NCBI GenBank assembly: GCA_007134695.1
Contig: SLKI01000050.1
Span: forward strand, 1-59,014
Origin: Balneolaceae bacterium
GTDB lineage: Bacteria; Bacteroidota; Rhodothermia; Balneolales; Balneolaceae
Direction: 5' to 3'
DNA length: 59,014 nt
Each line of letters starts with the position of its first letter. Positions within the stretch are counted from its first letter, which is position 1. The notes beneath the pieces were generated by a model, which worked only from the letters and a program-made list of their open reading frames with translations, was not told the origin of the DNA and did no database searches. This document shows positions 15,583 to 25,147 of the stretch, piece after piece. Position numbers and translations under genes: made by a program.

Positions 15583-17952
15583 ATGAAGAGTCAACACCGT
15601 TTTCAACAGGTCGTGGTTCTGGGTTCCGGAGTGATGGGAAGCCAGATTGCCGCCCACTGCGTTAATGCCGGATTCAGGGTACGGCTGCTGGATCTCAAAT
15701 CGGACGATCCGGAGGATCCTGACCGGTTGGCTCGTGAAGGGATTGAGAAACTTGGAAAGATGAAGCCGTCGCCATTCTCTCTGCCCGAGATGGCCGAATG
15801 GATAGAACCTGGTAATTTTGATGATCATCTGGAGTGGACAGCAGAAGCGGATTGGGTGTGTGAAGCGGTGGTCGAACGTATAGATATCAAGCAGGATCTG
15901 CTTTCCAGGGTGGAGAAACATTGGTCGGAAGGAACTATCGTAACGACCAATACCTCTGGATTGCCGATCGGTTCGATTGCCGAAAATTGCAGCAAAGAGT
16001 TTCGGCGGCACTTTCTGGGCACCCACTTTTTCAACCCGCCCCGATATATGAAGCTGCTGGAACTGATTCCGACGGACGATACCGATCCGGAGATAGTTTC
16101 CTCCATGCATGAACTTTGTGAAAAGTACCTGGGCAAGGGAGTGATCTATTGTAATGATACTCCCAACTTTATCGCCAACCGGATCGGTGTTTTTTCTATG
16201 GCGTCTATATTGCCCTGGTATTTCAACGGCGAGTTTACCCCCGAAGAGATTGATCTGCTGACCGGGACGCTGACCGGTTATTCGAAAGCGGCCACTTTTC
16301 GGACGGCCGACATGGTGGGACTCGACGTACTGGCCCATGTGGCGGATAATATCTACCCCGAAATTCCGGATGATGAACGACGGGAGGTGTTTCAGCTGCC
16401 GGATCAATTTTCGAAGATGGTGGAGAAGGGGTGGCTCGGAAAGAAGTCGGGCCAGGGTTTTTACAAGAAGGTGAAAACCGCAGATGGAAATCAGTATCTA
16501 TCGCTCGATTCGGAAACGATGGAATATTCCCCGCAGAAGAGTGTGGATTTTGAGTCGGTAGGCGAAGTTAAAAAAAAGTACACATCTCCTGCCGAAAGGC
16601 TGCGCGATCTGGCCGGCCGGGAGGAGAAGCTGGGGCGGTTTCTTTGGTCCATTCATTGCGATCTGCTGCTCTACTCGGCTGCCCGGATACCGGAGATCAC
16701 CCGATCGGTCGAGGCGGTCGACCGGGCGATGAAGTGGGGATTTAACTGGCAGCTTGGCCCGTTTGAACGATGGGACGCAATCGGAGTCGCCGATTCGGTC
16801 GAGCGGATGGAACGGGAAGGGCGCAATATTCCGGACTCAGTTAAGAGGATGCTGGATGCTGGACGAGAGCGGTTTTATGAGGAAGGGACGGTGTGGGATC
16901 TGGCCGGGGAGAAAGCGGTGAAAATTTCTCCACCGGCGAGGGGCGCTGTGACGGTGGGGATTTTGGCCTCAACTGATGAAAATCGGCAGATCACGGCAGA
17001 TGATCACTCTGCTCTCTACGACATGGGAGATGATGTCGCTCTTTTCGAATTTCGAACTCCCCGGCAGACGCTTGGTATGAAGTTGATGGAAAATCTTGAT
17101 CAAGCTTGCAGAAAAGTAGAACAAGAGTTCGGTGCAATGGTCATTGGCCACGACCAGGAGAACTTCAGCTATGGGGCCAACCTGACCGAAGCATTGCAAG
17201 CGATCGAGAGGGGAGACCGGGAAACACTCGACAGGGCGGTTCATCAGTTTCAGAGTGTGGTAACCGGACTGCGATACCAGCCCTACCCGGTTGTTGCAGC
17301 GGCCGCAGGAATGGCCTTCGGTGGTGCGGTGGAACTGATGCTCCATTGCGACCGGGTGGTGGCCCACCACGAACTCTATTGTGGGCTTGTTGAACTGGGA
17401 GTAGGGCTGATTCCGGGCGGCGGGGGAACTAAAGAGATGCTGCTGCGGGCGATGGGTAGTCTGTCCGACGATGACCAGGCCGATCCGATGCCCCATATCC
17501 GTGAAGTGTTTAAAACGATCGGAATGGCTGCCGTATCCGACGGTGCGCAGACTGCACGAAAACTGAATTTTTTGCGTGAGGCCGACCCAATCGTAATGCA
17601 TCGTGATCTGCTTTTGGCCGCGGCAAGAGATGAAGCAAAGGGGATGGCCGAAAGAGGATACCGCCCCCCGGCAGAGCCGAAAATCCGGCTGACCGGACAG
17701 GAAGGGTATGCTCTACTGCGTTCGATGATCTATAATTTGAAGGAGGGGAGTTTTATCAGTCCGTATGATGCGGTTTTGGCCGATAAAGTGGCTCATATTC
17801 TGACTGGGGGAGTACTGAGTGAGCCACAGGAGGTGACCGAATCGTGGGTTCTCAAGCTCGAGCGAGAGGCGATTTTCGAACTGCTCGACGAAGAGAGAAC
17901 ACAAAAGCGTATGGCGCATATGCTAAAAACCGGTAAACCACTCCGGAATTGA
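15583..17952 (+). CDS. fadN: 3-hydroxyacyl-CoA dehydrogenase / enoyl-CoA hydratase, FadN type
   Basis: 789 residues, the same length as Bacillus FadN. The dehydrogenase comes first: LGSGVMGSQIAAHC at 13-26, the HFFNP motif near 146, then two helical 3HCDH domains. The hydratase/isomerase domain is C-terminal, from about 480, with FSYGANL as oxyanion motif and the active segment GLVELGVGLIPGGGGT. This order is opposite to FadB/FadJ. It hydrates enoyl-CoA and oxidises the 3-hydroxy product. It is 37 bp upstream of the thiolase gene, forming the usual fadN-fadA pair. Confidence 0.92.
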   Translation: MKSQHRFQQVVVLGSGVMGSQIAAHCVNAGFRVRLLDLKSDDPEDPDRLAREGIEKLGKMKPSPFSLPEMAEWIEPGNFDDHLEWTAEADWVCEAVVERIDIKQDLLSRVEKHWSEGTIVTTNTSGLPIGSIAENCSKEFRRHFLGTHFFNPPRYMKLLELIPTDDTDPEIVSSMHELCEKYLGKGVIYCNDTPNFIANRIGVFSMASILPWYFNGEFTPEEIDLLTGTLTGYSKAATFRTADMVGLDVLAHVADNIYPEIPDDERREVFQLPDQFSKMVEKGWLGKKSGQGFYKKVKTADGNQYLSLDSETMEYSPQKSVDFESVGEVKKKYTSPAERLRDLAGREEKLGRFLWSIHCDLLLYSAARIPEITRSVEAVDRAMKWGFNWQLGPFERWDAIGVADSVERMEREGRNIPDSVKRMLDAGRERFYEEGTVWDLAGEKAVKISPPARGAVTVGILASTDENRQITADDHSALYDMGDDVALFEFRTPRQTLGMKLMENLDQACRKVEQEFGAMVIGHDQENFSYGANLTEALQAIERGDRETLDRAVHQFQSVVTGLRYQPYPVVAAAAGMAFGGAVELMLHCDRVVAHHELYCGLVELGVGLIPGGGGTKEMLLRAMGSLSDDDQADPMPHIREVFKTIGMAAVSDGAQTARKLNFLREADPIVMHRDLLLAAARDEAKGMAERGYRPPAEPKIRLTGQEGYALLRSMIYNLKEGSFISPYDAVLADKVAHILTGGVLSEPQEVTESWVLKLEREAIFELLDEERTQKRMAHMLKTGKPLRN

Positions 17953-17989
17953 CAGGATCCAATTTTAAAAACAGACATGAAAGCCAGTT

Positions 17990-19171
17990 ATGAAAGAATC
18001 GATCGTAATAGCCGATGCCGTCCGAACGCCTTGCGGGAAAGCGAACAAAGGGTCGCTGCGATTCACGCGTCCCGACACACTAGCCGGGCTGGTGATTCGG
18101 GATCTGCTCGACAGAATTCCGGCGCTGGACCCGAAAGAGGTGGATGATGTAATATTCGGATGTGCCTTTCCGGAAGCAACGCAGGGGATGAATGTGGCCC
18201 GCCAGGGTGCCATACTTGGAGGGTTGCCCGATTCGGTCCCGGCGATGACGATCAACCGATTCTGCTCATCCGGCCTTCAGGCGATTGCGATTGCTGCAGA
18301 GAGGATCGCATCCGGAGCTTCCGATCTGATTATTGCCGGCGGGGTGGAGAGTATGTCGCAGGTCCCGATGGGGGGGTATACCATGCGTCCCAACCCTGAC
18401 CTGATGGAACAGCGCCCCGAAGTGTACATCAGCATGGGCCTGACGGCGGAAAAAGTGGCTGATAGCTATGAGGTCAGCCGTGAAGATCAAGATCGGTTTG
18501 CCCTTGAAAGCCATCAGAAAGCAGTGGAAGCCTGGAACAAAAACCTTTTTGACAGCCAGATCACCCCGGTAAAAGTAAAACGAACTTTTGTGTCCGGAGA
18601 TGGAGAAATGGCAGAAGAAGAATCAGAATTTCGGGTCGACGAAGGGCCTCGGAAGGATACATCGATCGAGGCATTGAGTGGATTGAGGCCTGTTTTTCGG
18701 CAGGGCGGCAGCGTAACAGCCGGCAATTCCTCACAGATGAACGATGCCGCTTCGGCAGTTGTAGTTATGAGCGAAAAGACCGCCAGACAATTAAAACTTG
18801 AGCCAAAAGCACGATACTGTGGTTATGCTACTGCCGGTGTTGCCCCTGAGATTATGGGGATCGGCCCGATTGAGGCGGTCCCCAAAGTGCTGGAACTAAC
18901 CGGCTTGAAGTTGTCGGATATCGACCTGATCGAGCTGAATGAGGCGTTTGCAGCACAAAGCCTGGCCGTCATCAGAGAACTGGAGTTTGATCCGGAGATC
19001 GTCAACGTAAACGGCGGAGCAATCGCAATGGGCCATCCGCTTGGCTGCACCGGTGCCAAACTGACCACACAAATCATCTATGAACTGGCCCGACGCAACG
19101 ATCGTTATGGACTGGTCACCATGTGTGTTGGAGGCGGGATGGGTGCTGCCGGGATTTTTGAGCGGCTCTAA
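17990..19171 (+). CDS. fadA: 3-ketoacyl-CoA thiolase
   Basis: 393 residues with the complete thiolase triad: Cys92 in [10 protein letters not shown], His349 in [12 protein letters not shown] and Cys379 in MCVGGGMG. It cleaves 3-ketoacyl-CoA from FadN to acetyl-CoA and a chain shortened by two carbons. It sits 37 bp behind fadN and 41 bp (or 8 bp, depending on the start) before the SDR gene, all on the plus strand. It is the second of three thiolases in the window and the one assigned to fatty acids by context. Confidence 0.93.
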   Translation: MKESIVIADAVRTPCGKANKGSLRFTRPDTLAGLVIRDLLDRIPALDPKEVDDVIFGCAFPEATQGMNVARQGAILGGLPDSVPAMTINRFCSSGLQAIAIAAERIASGASDLIIAGGVESMSQVPMGGYTMRPNPDLMEQRPEVYISMGLTAEKVADSYEVSREDQDRFALESHQKAVEAWNKNLFDSQITPVKVKRTFVSGDGEMAEEESEFRVDEGPRKDTSIEALSGLRPVFRQGGSVTAGNSSQMNDAASAVVVMSEKTARQLKLEPKARYCGYATAGVAPEIMGIGPIEAVPKVLELTGLKLSDIDLIELNEAFAAQSLAVIRELEFDPEIVNVNGGAIAMGHPLGCTGAKLTTQIIYELARRNDRYGLVTMCVGGGMGAAGIFERL

Positions 19172-19212
19172 ACAGCCCGATGAAATTGAAACAGGATCAA
19201 AACGAACGGATA

Positions 19213-20061
19213 ATGTTTAAAGAAGATACACTGCAAGGTAAGACGATACTCATAACCGGAGGCGGTAGCGGTTTGGGACTTTCAATGGCAAAAATGTTTG
19301 CTTCGCTTGGAGCCAATATTGCCATTTGCGGCCGCACCGAGGAGAAACTGAAGAGTGCAGCTGAAGAGATCGGCAGGATGGGGGATGGAGGAGTGTATTA
19401 TGATGTGACCGATGTCCGCTGCTATGATGCGGTTGAGTCGATGATCGGTTCAATAGTCGAAGAGTTCGGTGCGATGGATGGGCTGGTCAACAATGCAGCG
19501 GGAAATTTTCTGGCGGCTTCCGAAGATCTGACACCTGGAGGATTTAAAGTGGTCGTGGATATCGTACTGCATGGAAGCTTTAACTGTACTCACAGTTTCG
19601 GGAACTATCTGATCGAGAACAACCGTAAAGGTAACATATTGAGCATCGTAACGACCTATGCAGAGTATACCGGTTCGGCATTTGTACTGCCGTCGGCGTG
19701 CGGCAAGGCAGGGGTTTTGGCGATGACGCGCTCACTTGCCTATGAATGGGCAAGGTATGGTATACGACTAAATGCGATTGCTCCCGGTCCGTTTCCAACC
19801 GAAGGAGCGTGGTCACGGCTTGTGCCGGACAAGAATTTTGAAGAAAAATTCCTCTCCAAAATTCCGATGGGGCGTTATGGAGAAAAGGTAGAACTGGCGA
19901 ATTTGGCAGCATTTCTGATGTCGGATATGGCTGAATATATAACTGGTGAGTCGATTACGATCGATGGAGGGGAGAAGCTGGGAGCGGGACAGTTCAATTT
20001 TATCGACGAATTGATGCCTCGTGAAGAGCTCAAGAAGATGCTGAAGAAGATGAAGAGATAG
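19213..20061 (+). CDS. Short-chain dehydrogenase, 2,4-dienoyl-CoA reductase-like
   Basis: 282 residues from the ATG at 19213 (MFKEDTLQGKTILITGGG); another ATG at 19180, 8 bp behind the thiolase stop, would add eleven. The cofactor motif TGGGSGLG and NNAAG are those of the classical SDR fold. The usual YxxxK is replaced by SACGK, with a Tyr in the preceding TTYAEYTG, as in mitochondrial 2,4-dienoyl-CoA reductase and peroxisomal enoyl reductases. It therefore probably reduces dienoyl-CoA intermediates from unsaturated fatty acids with NADPH. The 3' end overlaps the convergent next gene by 32 bp. Confidence 0.85.
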   Translation: MFKEDTLQGKTILITGGGSGLGLSMAKMFASLGANIAICGRTEEKLKSAAEEIGRMGDGGVYYDVTDVRCYDAVESMIGSIVEEFGAMDGLVNNAAGNFLAASEDLTPGGFKVVVDIVLHGSFNCTHSFGNYLIENNRKGNILSIVTTYAEYTGSAFVLPSACGKAGVLAMTRSLAYEWARYGIRLNAIAPGPFPTEGAWSRLVPDKNFEEKFLSKIPMGRYGEKVELANLAAFLMSDMAEYITGESITIDGGEKLGAGQFNFIDELMPREELKKMLKKMKR

Positions 20062-20908
20062 AGGGATTCTGAATCATTTTTTCAATTTTATCTATTGCCA
20101 TAGCGGCCTGAAGAGCATCATAAGAGGTAAAGGCACTCTCCTTATTCAATTTGATCGCTTTGATGAAAAGTGCGGCGGAGAGTTCGGCCGCTTTTGTCGC
20201 ATCAAATTTCTGGATTTCACTCATCAGTTCCCCCGGCCGTCCGGTGTAAGCCTTGAATACCGATTGTTGCAGAACATCGCAATTGAGAAGGATATCGCCG
20301 CCTGCTGCCACACGCTTGTGTAACTCTTCGGAACCTGCCGAAAGACAGTAGATCGAAGCGGATGAACCGTTTTCAAATTTTATGTAGATCTGGATGGCGG
20401 TACGGTCGCTGCCGGAAGGTGTTCTGTTTGCTTCGATCTTGTGAATTCCCATATCCATCCATTTGACAACCCAGGCTACTTCATCTCGCCAGAGATGTGT
20501 AAATCGGACTTTGTTTTCGCTGAAGGAGAGGTGAGAAAGTTCCTTGTAGATCTGGATCGATTCAGGCCGGGGTAGTTGCTGCTTCATCCATTGGGACGAA
20601 GGGGAGATTGTAGGCCAGTGAGAAAATTGAACCTGAACTTCCGATTCCTGGACCAATGCGTAGACCTTTTTCAGGCGGGAAAGTTCGGTAGGCAACTGGG
20701 CTACCAGGAAAGTGTGAAGTTTCAACCGAACGGTTTCTTCCAGCTTGTTCAGGTTCTGAGGTGTGTCGTCGAGAATTATACATGCATCCACACTCTCCAG
20801 GTCACTGATTTTTGATGTAATCACTACTTCAGATACTGCAGCCAGTAGCCTCAGATGCTTCTCCCATGCAGCTGCTCTCTGTTTTTGACCTAGTAAGCCT
20901 ACTTTCAT
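20030..20908 (-). CDS. Degenerate Gfo/Idh/MocA-like protein
   Basis: 292 residues. The first strand MKVGLLGQKQRAAAWEKHL and the later SVDACIILDDTPQN, HTFLVAQLPTELSRLKKVY follow the layout of a Gfo/Idh/MocA Rossmann domain. The dinucleotide motif GxGxxG is not intact, and the EKP motif is replaced by AQLP. A C-terminal domain with SSASIYCLSAG and a helix ending in a serine run (ISSSSSASS) follows. It may be a non-catalytic relative. No signal peptide. Its stop lies inside the 3' end of the convergent SDR gene, a 32-bp overlap. I infer the family from fold layout only. Confidence 0.6.
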   Translation of the reverse strand: MKVGLLGQKQRAAAWEKHLRLLAAVSEVVITSKISDLESVDACIILDDTPQNLNKLEETVRLKLHTFLVAQLPTELSRLKKVYALVQESEVQVQFSHWPTISPSSQWMKQQLPRPESIQIYKELSHLSFSENKVRFTHLWRDEVAWVVKWMDMGIHKIEANRTPSGSDRTAIQIYIKFENGSSASIYCLSAGSEELHKRVAAGGDILLNCDVLQQSVFKAYTGRPGELMSEIQKFDATKAAELSAALFIKAIKLNKESAFTSYDALQAAMAIDKIEKMIQNPSISSSSSASS

Positions 20909-21088
20909 GGATGCGAGGGTTCATGATCAACTTTTTCAAGATCAGTAAGATCCGTATGGAATCCAAGAAGGTTTTTGACAGCCTGAGCAGTATTGAGGAA
21001 GTACTGTGAGAGCGGAATTAATTCGGTAAACTCACCGGTACGATGGGGCGATATAGGCCTGGTTTTAATCCTGTGCGAGGGGATGGTG

Positions 21089-21271
21089 TCAGTCCGGCAT
21101 AATGAGAGCGAGAATGAAGTAGATTAACACCATGGTACCGAACGAAGAAAATACAAGAATGACATAAAGAATTCGTACCAGTGTGGGATCCCAGCCAAGA
21201 TATTCTCCGATGCCGCCGCATACGCCGGCAATCATTTTATTGGTTCTTGATTTTTTTAGTCTAGCTGGCAT
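21089..21271 (-). CDS. pspC: PspC-domain membrane protein
   Basis: 60 residues comprising one PspC domain. The basic start (MPARLKKSRTNKMIAGVCGG) leads into GGIGEYLGWDPTLVRI, the family signature, and a single hydrophobic helix (LYVILVFSSFGTMVLIYFIL). PspC-type proteins sense or respond to inner-membrane stress in the phage-shock system; no pspA or pspB is nearby. Single-gene unit between two spacers. Confidence 0.85.
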   Translation of the reverse strand: MPARLKKSRTNKMIAGVCGGIGEYLGWDPTLVRILYVILVFSSFGTMVLIYFILALIMPD

Positions 21272-21673
21272 AATGATTCATTTAGATATAAAGAACTAAC
21301 TGTCATTCCGAGTTTCAGTTTGCCGTCGGCCGCTTTTTATCCTGATCTGCGGTTTCCGCTACAGTGCAAACTGTACAAAGAGCAACCTCACTTCTGTCGT
21401 ACGTAGATCGACAATAGAAGTTTCAAAATCTTTTTAACTGACTGTTGTGCCGCCGAATGCATCTTTATTGTACTTCTGCTACCCGCATTGCAGTTTGTTG
21501 CGCAACATCAAGGCTTGACCCGATCTTTATGGATATATAGCAAGCCTGGCAGGAAAAACCGATATAAAATACGAAATGAAGGGACAAGTCAAACACGGAT
21601 ATCATTAATAAAAAAGGCGGTACCGGATTGTCCGGCCCGCCTTTTAGGTCTGGTCAGCTATGGCTCAGCTGTT
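21272..21673. other. 402-bp gene-free stretch
   Basis: No convincing gene on either strand. The left part presumably holds the pspC promoter, which I cannot place. The right part holds a strong hairpin terminator (21612-21645), described separately. The rest shows nothing recognisable. Confidence 0.6.
21612..21645. terminator. Bidirectional rho-independent terminator downstream of the M56 gene
   Basis: AAAAGGCGG (21612-21620) pairs with CCGCCTTTT (21637-21645), with an inner CCGG...CCGG stem and a short loop. The A-run on one side and T-run on the other let it work in both directions. It lies 28 bp past the stop of the M56/TonB-domain gene and so should end the blaI-M56 transcript. Confidence 0.85.
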
Positions 21674-23644
21674 TTACAAGCTCTGTTCGACTGTTTCATA
21701 GCCAACAAATGAGACTCTTAGTCGTATATTTTGAGCTTCTACGTTACTGATCGTAAATCTTCCGTTCGGATCTGTAACTGAGCCGCGATTTGTTTCTGAT
21801 CCGTCTTCATAGATCATCACATTAGCACCGGCAAGCGGCTCACCTGATCTGGCATCAACAACGACTCCCTCGAGTGTTGATCCGGAGCGTTCCACCGATT
21901 GGATACGCATACTGTTTGCGCTCATATCCGGGGCTTCAACATTTACACTGCTCTGGGCATCTGGAAGCCGGAATACGATCGGCAGAGAGTATTGTACCCG
22001 GACCGGCCGTCCCCGCTGCATCCCCGGCCTGAATTCTGCCTGCATGACAGCTTCAACTGCAGCTTCATCGGCTCCGCCGCCAATCCCGCGGATCACTTGT
22101 GGATTTTCAACTTGCCCTTGTTCATTAACAACAAATTGAACATACACCCGGCCTTCGATACCAGCTCGCCTGGCTTGTTCGGGATACTCAACTAATTCCA
22201 TCAGGGATTGAAGACCTCCGATCAGTTCCGGCATCTGTTCAACAACCACAAAGTGATCATCTCCGCTCGATGCTTCCGGCGCCGCCGGAGGAGGCATGGG
22301 CGATGGCGGTTCGAGTCCAAGGATATTGAATGCCCGTTCGGTCGATTCCGGGTCGCGCTTGATTTGAATAGCCACCACTCCGTTTGCTGCACGCGGGCCG
22401 TGACGTTCAACAGCTGCGTCACCGCGTAGTACTTCGATACTCTCAATATGCTCGGGCTGCAGGTTCGAAAGCTGGTCGATCGATTCACTGTGGCGGTCGA
22501 TCTGGCCCTCTTCATCCAGATAGATCAGGACCTGGTGATATCCCCGTTCCCCGGTTTGATCCAGGTCGGTCATCAGGTTCAGGTCCTCATCATCATAGAT
22601 GCTGTGAGGTTGCATGTCGGTACACGACATGATCAGCGCCGTAACCAGGAAGATGCCCGAGAAGAGCGTCAGGCCGGCCCTGAATGGGATGGAGTGTTTT
22701 GGATGTTGTTTCATCATATCGATCCTCTTTTTTAGGTTGGATGATTCCTGAGCCATGTTGACCGATACATTCTTGTTAAGATTGGGCATCGGAAGTAGTT
22801 CCAGCAAAACCGACGCATATTTTTTACTCGAGACAGAGTTGTCGGAAAGTACCCGATTATCGCATCTCATCTCGCGGTACTCGATAATCTGATGATAAAG
22901 CATGTGGACCAGCGGATGAAACCAGAAAAAAGCTCGTACTACGGTGGAAAACAGGTGGGTCTGGTAGTCTCTGTTTCTGATGTGTACCAGTTCGTGGCGA
23001 AGTACCATATTCAGTTTGTCCCGGTCTTTTTTCAGTTCCAACGGAAGTATGACAACGGGGCGCCGAATCCCGAATGTGACCGGGATCACAGGCTTGTCGA
23101 GAAAAGCGATGAAGATCGATTTTTGACAAGCATCAATTAATTCCTGGTTCCTTTGAGACACTTCCGGAATGGATTTGACCGGATACAGGTCCAGCCTGAC
23201 TTGTAACAATTTTAACTGGATATACTGGCTTGCATGCCTGAGAGTCAGCCATAGGCTGCCTGCCGCTATCAGGATGAGGGTAGCGGCATAAAGGCCGTGT
23301 GTTGATAGCCAGCCTGCCGATTCATTCGCCGCTTCGGCGACCCCCACTTCAATCGGGGCCTCAATCACAATCCATTTCAATACTGCAGCTGTTTCTTCAC
23401 CTGTAGAGATCGATGCGGAGATCCACTCGAACAATCCTGTTACAAGAAGGCCGGCCGGCAGAGCAAACAGAAGGGCAAGCCGAACCTGATAGTGATATTC
23501 CACATGAAGGTTTCTCGGGAAGACTCTGAGAAGCAGCAATACGACGGAAGCCAGCAGAGTCCAGATGAGAAGCGGGAGCCAGAGAAATTCTACCAGATCC
23601 GCGCCGCGAATCGACAGTCTGTATAAAAGCTCTGCCATGATCAA
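21674..23644 (-). CDS. BlaR1-type M56 metallopeptidase with receptor-plug, TonB and carboxypeptidase-regulatory-like domains
   Basis: 656 residues in a mosaic. Residues 1-140 carry three membrane helices. A zinc peptidase domain of the M56 family has HELVH at 217-221 and EYREMRCDN about 30 residues on, followed by a fourth helix near 325-345. Outside the membrane there is a segment resembling the plug of TonB-dependent receptors (HIESIEVLRGDAAV then HGPRAANGVVAIQIKRD), a TonB C-terminal domain (YPEQARRAGIEGRVYVQFVV) and a final carboxypeptidase-regulatory-like beta domain (LEGVVVDARSGEPLAGANV to VSFVGYE). Its start overlaps the BlaI gene by 4 bp, so it is the sensor/protease partner of that repressor. 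No beta-lactamase lies nearby, so the signal is unknown. Confidence 0.88.
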   Translation of the reverse strand: MIMAELLYRLSIRGADLVEFLWLPLLIWTLLASVVLLLLRVFPRNLHVEYHYQVRLALLFALPAGLLVTGLFEWISASISTGEETAAVLKWIVIEAPIEVGVAEAANESAGWLSTHGLYAATLILIAAGSLWLTLRHASQYIQLKLLQVRLDLYPVKSIPEVSQRNQELIDACQKSIFIAFLDKPVIPVTFGIRRPVVILPLELKKDRDKLNMVLRHELVHIRNRDYQTHLFSTVVRAFFWFHPLVHMLYHQIIEYREMRCDNRVLSDNSVSSKKYASVLLELLPMPNLNKNVSVNMAQESSNLKKRIDMMKQHPKHSIPFRAGLTLFSGIFLVTALIMSCTDMQPHSIYDDEDLNLMTDLDQTGERGYHQVLIYLDEEGQIDRHSESIDQLSNLQPEHIESIEVLRGDAAVERHGPRAANGVVAIQIKRDPESTERAFNILGLEPPSPMPPPAAPEASSGDDHFVVVEQMPELIGGLQSLMELVEYPEQARRAGIEGRVYVQFVVNEQGQVENPQVIRGIGGGADEAAVEAVMQAEFRPGMQRGRPVRVQYSLPIVFRLPDAQSSVNVEAPDMSANSMRIQSVERSGSTLEGVVVDARSGEPLAGANVMIYEDGSETNRGSVTDPNGRFTISNVEAQNIRLRVSFVGYETVEQSL

Positions 23645-24024
23645 TCCTCCAGATTATCGATCATTTTTTTGATCTCTTCGCGCTCTTTTTCACCGAGATT
23701 TTCACTTTTTACGAGAGTCTGAACCAGTTCTCCGGGTGAACCGTGAAAGACATTGTCGATCAGTCGGCTGACCAGATTAAACCGCACATCGTCCGGTTTC
23801 TTATTCGGGCTGTAGATATAGGTCATCCCTTCTTTTCTGAATTTGAGATACCCTTTTTTGTCGAGATTTCTCATAACCGTCATGATAGTGGTATAAGCTA
23901 CTTCGCGGCTTTCCAGAATACGATTGCGAACATCGGCTACCGAAGCTTCGCCCAATTCCCATACATGATGCAAAACCTCCATTTCCGTTTCTCCGAGCGG
24001 TGTTAGTGACTTTTTCCTTTTCAT
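23641..24024 (-). CDS. blaI: BlaI/MecI/CopY-family transcriptional repressor
   Basis: 127 residues: an N-terminal winged helix (LTPLGETEMEVLHHVWELGE, then VAYTTIMTVMRNLDKKGYL) and a C-terminal dimer region, the usual BlaI layout and size. The ATG at 24024 has a strong GGAGGA site 6 bp upstream. The protein should be cleaved or displaced when the coupled M56 protein is activated. Two inverted repeats sit just upstream (24061-24080 and 24082-24103) and are the obvious candidates for its own operator. The gene faces away from an outer-membrane barrel gene that may share the control region. Confidence 0.9.
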   Translation of the reverse strand: MKRKKSLTPLGETEMEVLHHVWELGEASVADVRNRILESREVAYTTIMTVMRNLDKKGYLKFRKEGMTYIYSPNKKPDDVRFNLVSRLIDNVFHGSPGELVQTLVKSENLGEKEREEIKKMIDNLED

Positions 24025-24060
24025 CTATTCTCCTCCTTTTTTGAGTGATCACCTATTCCA

Positions 24061-24120
24061 GGTTGATTGAAAGATCAACCATACTAGTACTAAGGAACTA
24101 GTAAAAAAGGATAAAGTCAA
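24061..24120. promoter_or_regulatory. Candidate BlaI operator region
   Basis: Two perfect inverted repeats lie side by side. GGTTGAT (24061-24067) with ATCAACC (24074-24080) has a 6-bp spacer. TACTAGT (24082-24088) with ACTAGTA (24097-24103) has an 8-bp spacer. The second resembles the TACTA...TAGTA arms known for MecI/BlaI operators. On the minus strand a TTGACT -35-like box lies just upstream (24115-24120), so a repressor bound here would cover the blaI promoter. Confidence 0.6.
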
Positions 24121-24255
24121 GAGTTGATCAGATTTTTTTAGACTCGCCCGTATTCGAGTTTTATTTAGCCTTTATGACAATTTTCCTTATGCTTGTAGAT
24201 CTCGTTGTTTGACGTAATCGGGATCATTAATACAACGGTAAAAACAAGGGTACGT

Positions 24256-24996
24256 ATGAAAACTCGTTCAATTCTGATTTTTTCATTGGTCACCTGTATA
24301 TCACTGGCTTTCCAATCGACTGCATCCGCCCAGGATGATTCGGACCCGGAAAGCAGCTTCCATCATTGGGATATCGGGGCGGATTTTATGGTTGGAGTGC
24401 CTCAAGGTGGTTTTCGTCAAAATGTAGACAATCCCGGATTTGGGGTGGATATGTTTGCCGTCTATCATATGGGAGATTTTCCTTTGGGCATCGGGCTCGA
24501 TATCGGGTTTGTTACCTACGGGACAACCAGAAGAGATGAGCCGTTTAATCCCAATATTCCGGAAGTAACAGTTCGGGTTTCGACTAGCAACAACATTGTC
24601 TTTGGCCATCTCATGGCCCGTGTTCAGCCGCTTCATGGTACTGTGCAGCCCTATATCGACGGCCTGATCGGTCTTAACTATCTATTTACCGAGAGCCGTG
24701 TAAGCGACGATCGGGATACCGAAGATATCGCCTCAACGACCAATTTTGAGGATGTGGCGTTCAGCAGCGGTTTGGCGGCCGGTACAAAAATCCGTATTAC
24801 CGAAACCCGGGATTCTTCATCGGGCAGAATGATGGGGGTCTATCTTGACTTGCGCGCCCGATACCTGATGGGAGGTGAGGCTGAATATCTTCAAGAGGGT
24901 TCGATTATTGTAGAGAACGGGCAGATGAGATTTGATATTGACCGCTCTCGAACGGACCTGATGACCTTTCACGTCGGTTTTTCGATCAGCATATAA
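24256..24996 (+). CDS. Outer-membrane beta-barrel protein
   Basis: 246 residues from the ATG at 24256, which gives a clean signal peptide (ILIFSLVTCISLAFQSTASA, then Gln). An upstream TTG frame is not needed. The mature part is a run of amphipathic strands typical of an eight- to ten-stranded barrel, for example VGVPQGGFRQNVDNPGFGVD, FPLGIGLDIGFVTYG and LMTFHVGFSISI at the very C-terminus, which ends in an aromatic-rich beta strand. Its ligand or function is unknown. Divergent from blaI, with the operator-like repeats in between, so it may belong to that regulon. Confidence 0.75.
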   Translation: MKTRSILIFSLVTCISLAFQSTASAQDDSDPESSFHHWDIGADFMVGVPQGGFRQNVDNPGFGVDMFAVYHMGDFPLGIGLDIGFVTYGTTRRDEPFNPNIPEVTVRVSTSNNIVFGHLMARVQPLHGTVQPYIDGLIGLNYLFTESRVSDDRDTEDIASTTNFEDVAFSSGLAAGTKIRITETRDSSSGRMMGVYLDLRARYLMGGEAEYLQEGSIIVENGQMRFDIDRSRTDLMTFHVGFSISI

Positions 24997-25147
24997 TCTC
25001 TATTTTTGGTCTGTCGGACGCGGGTGAAAACTTTTATCGTTGAGTTCAGCAGGCTTAACTATTGCAAATTGTCTGATTGGACCGGGTCGATGATGGTGAA
25101 ATTTGTAGTTCGAGCAAATCGGAAACGGAATTAAAGCGTCTTCAGGT

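Noticed and set aside
15535-16407. 290-codon antisense frame within fadN
   Set aside because: Covers the conserved dehydrogenase domain of fadN on the other strand; no independent support.
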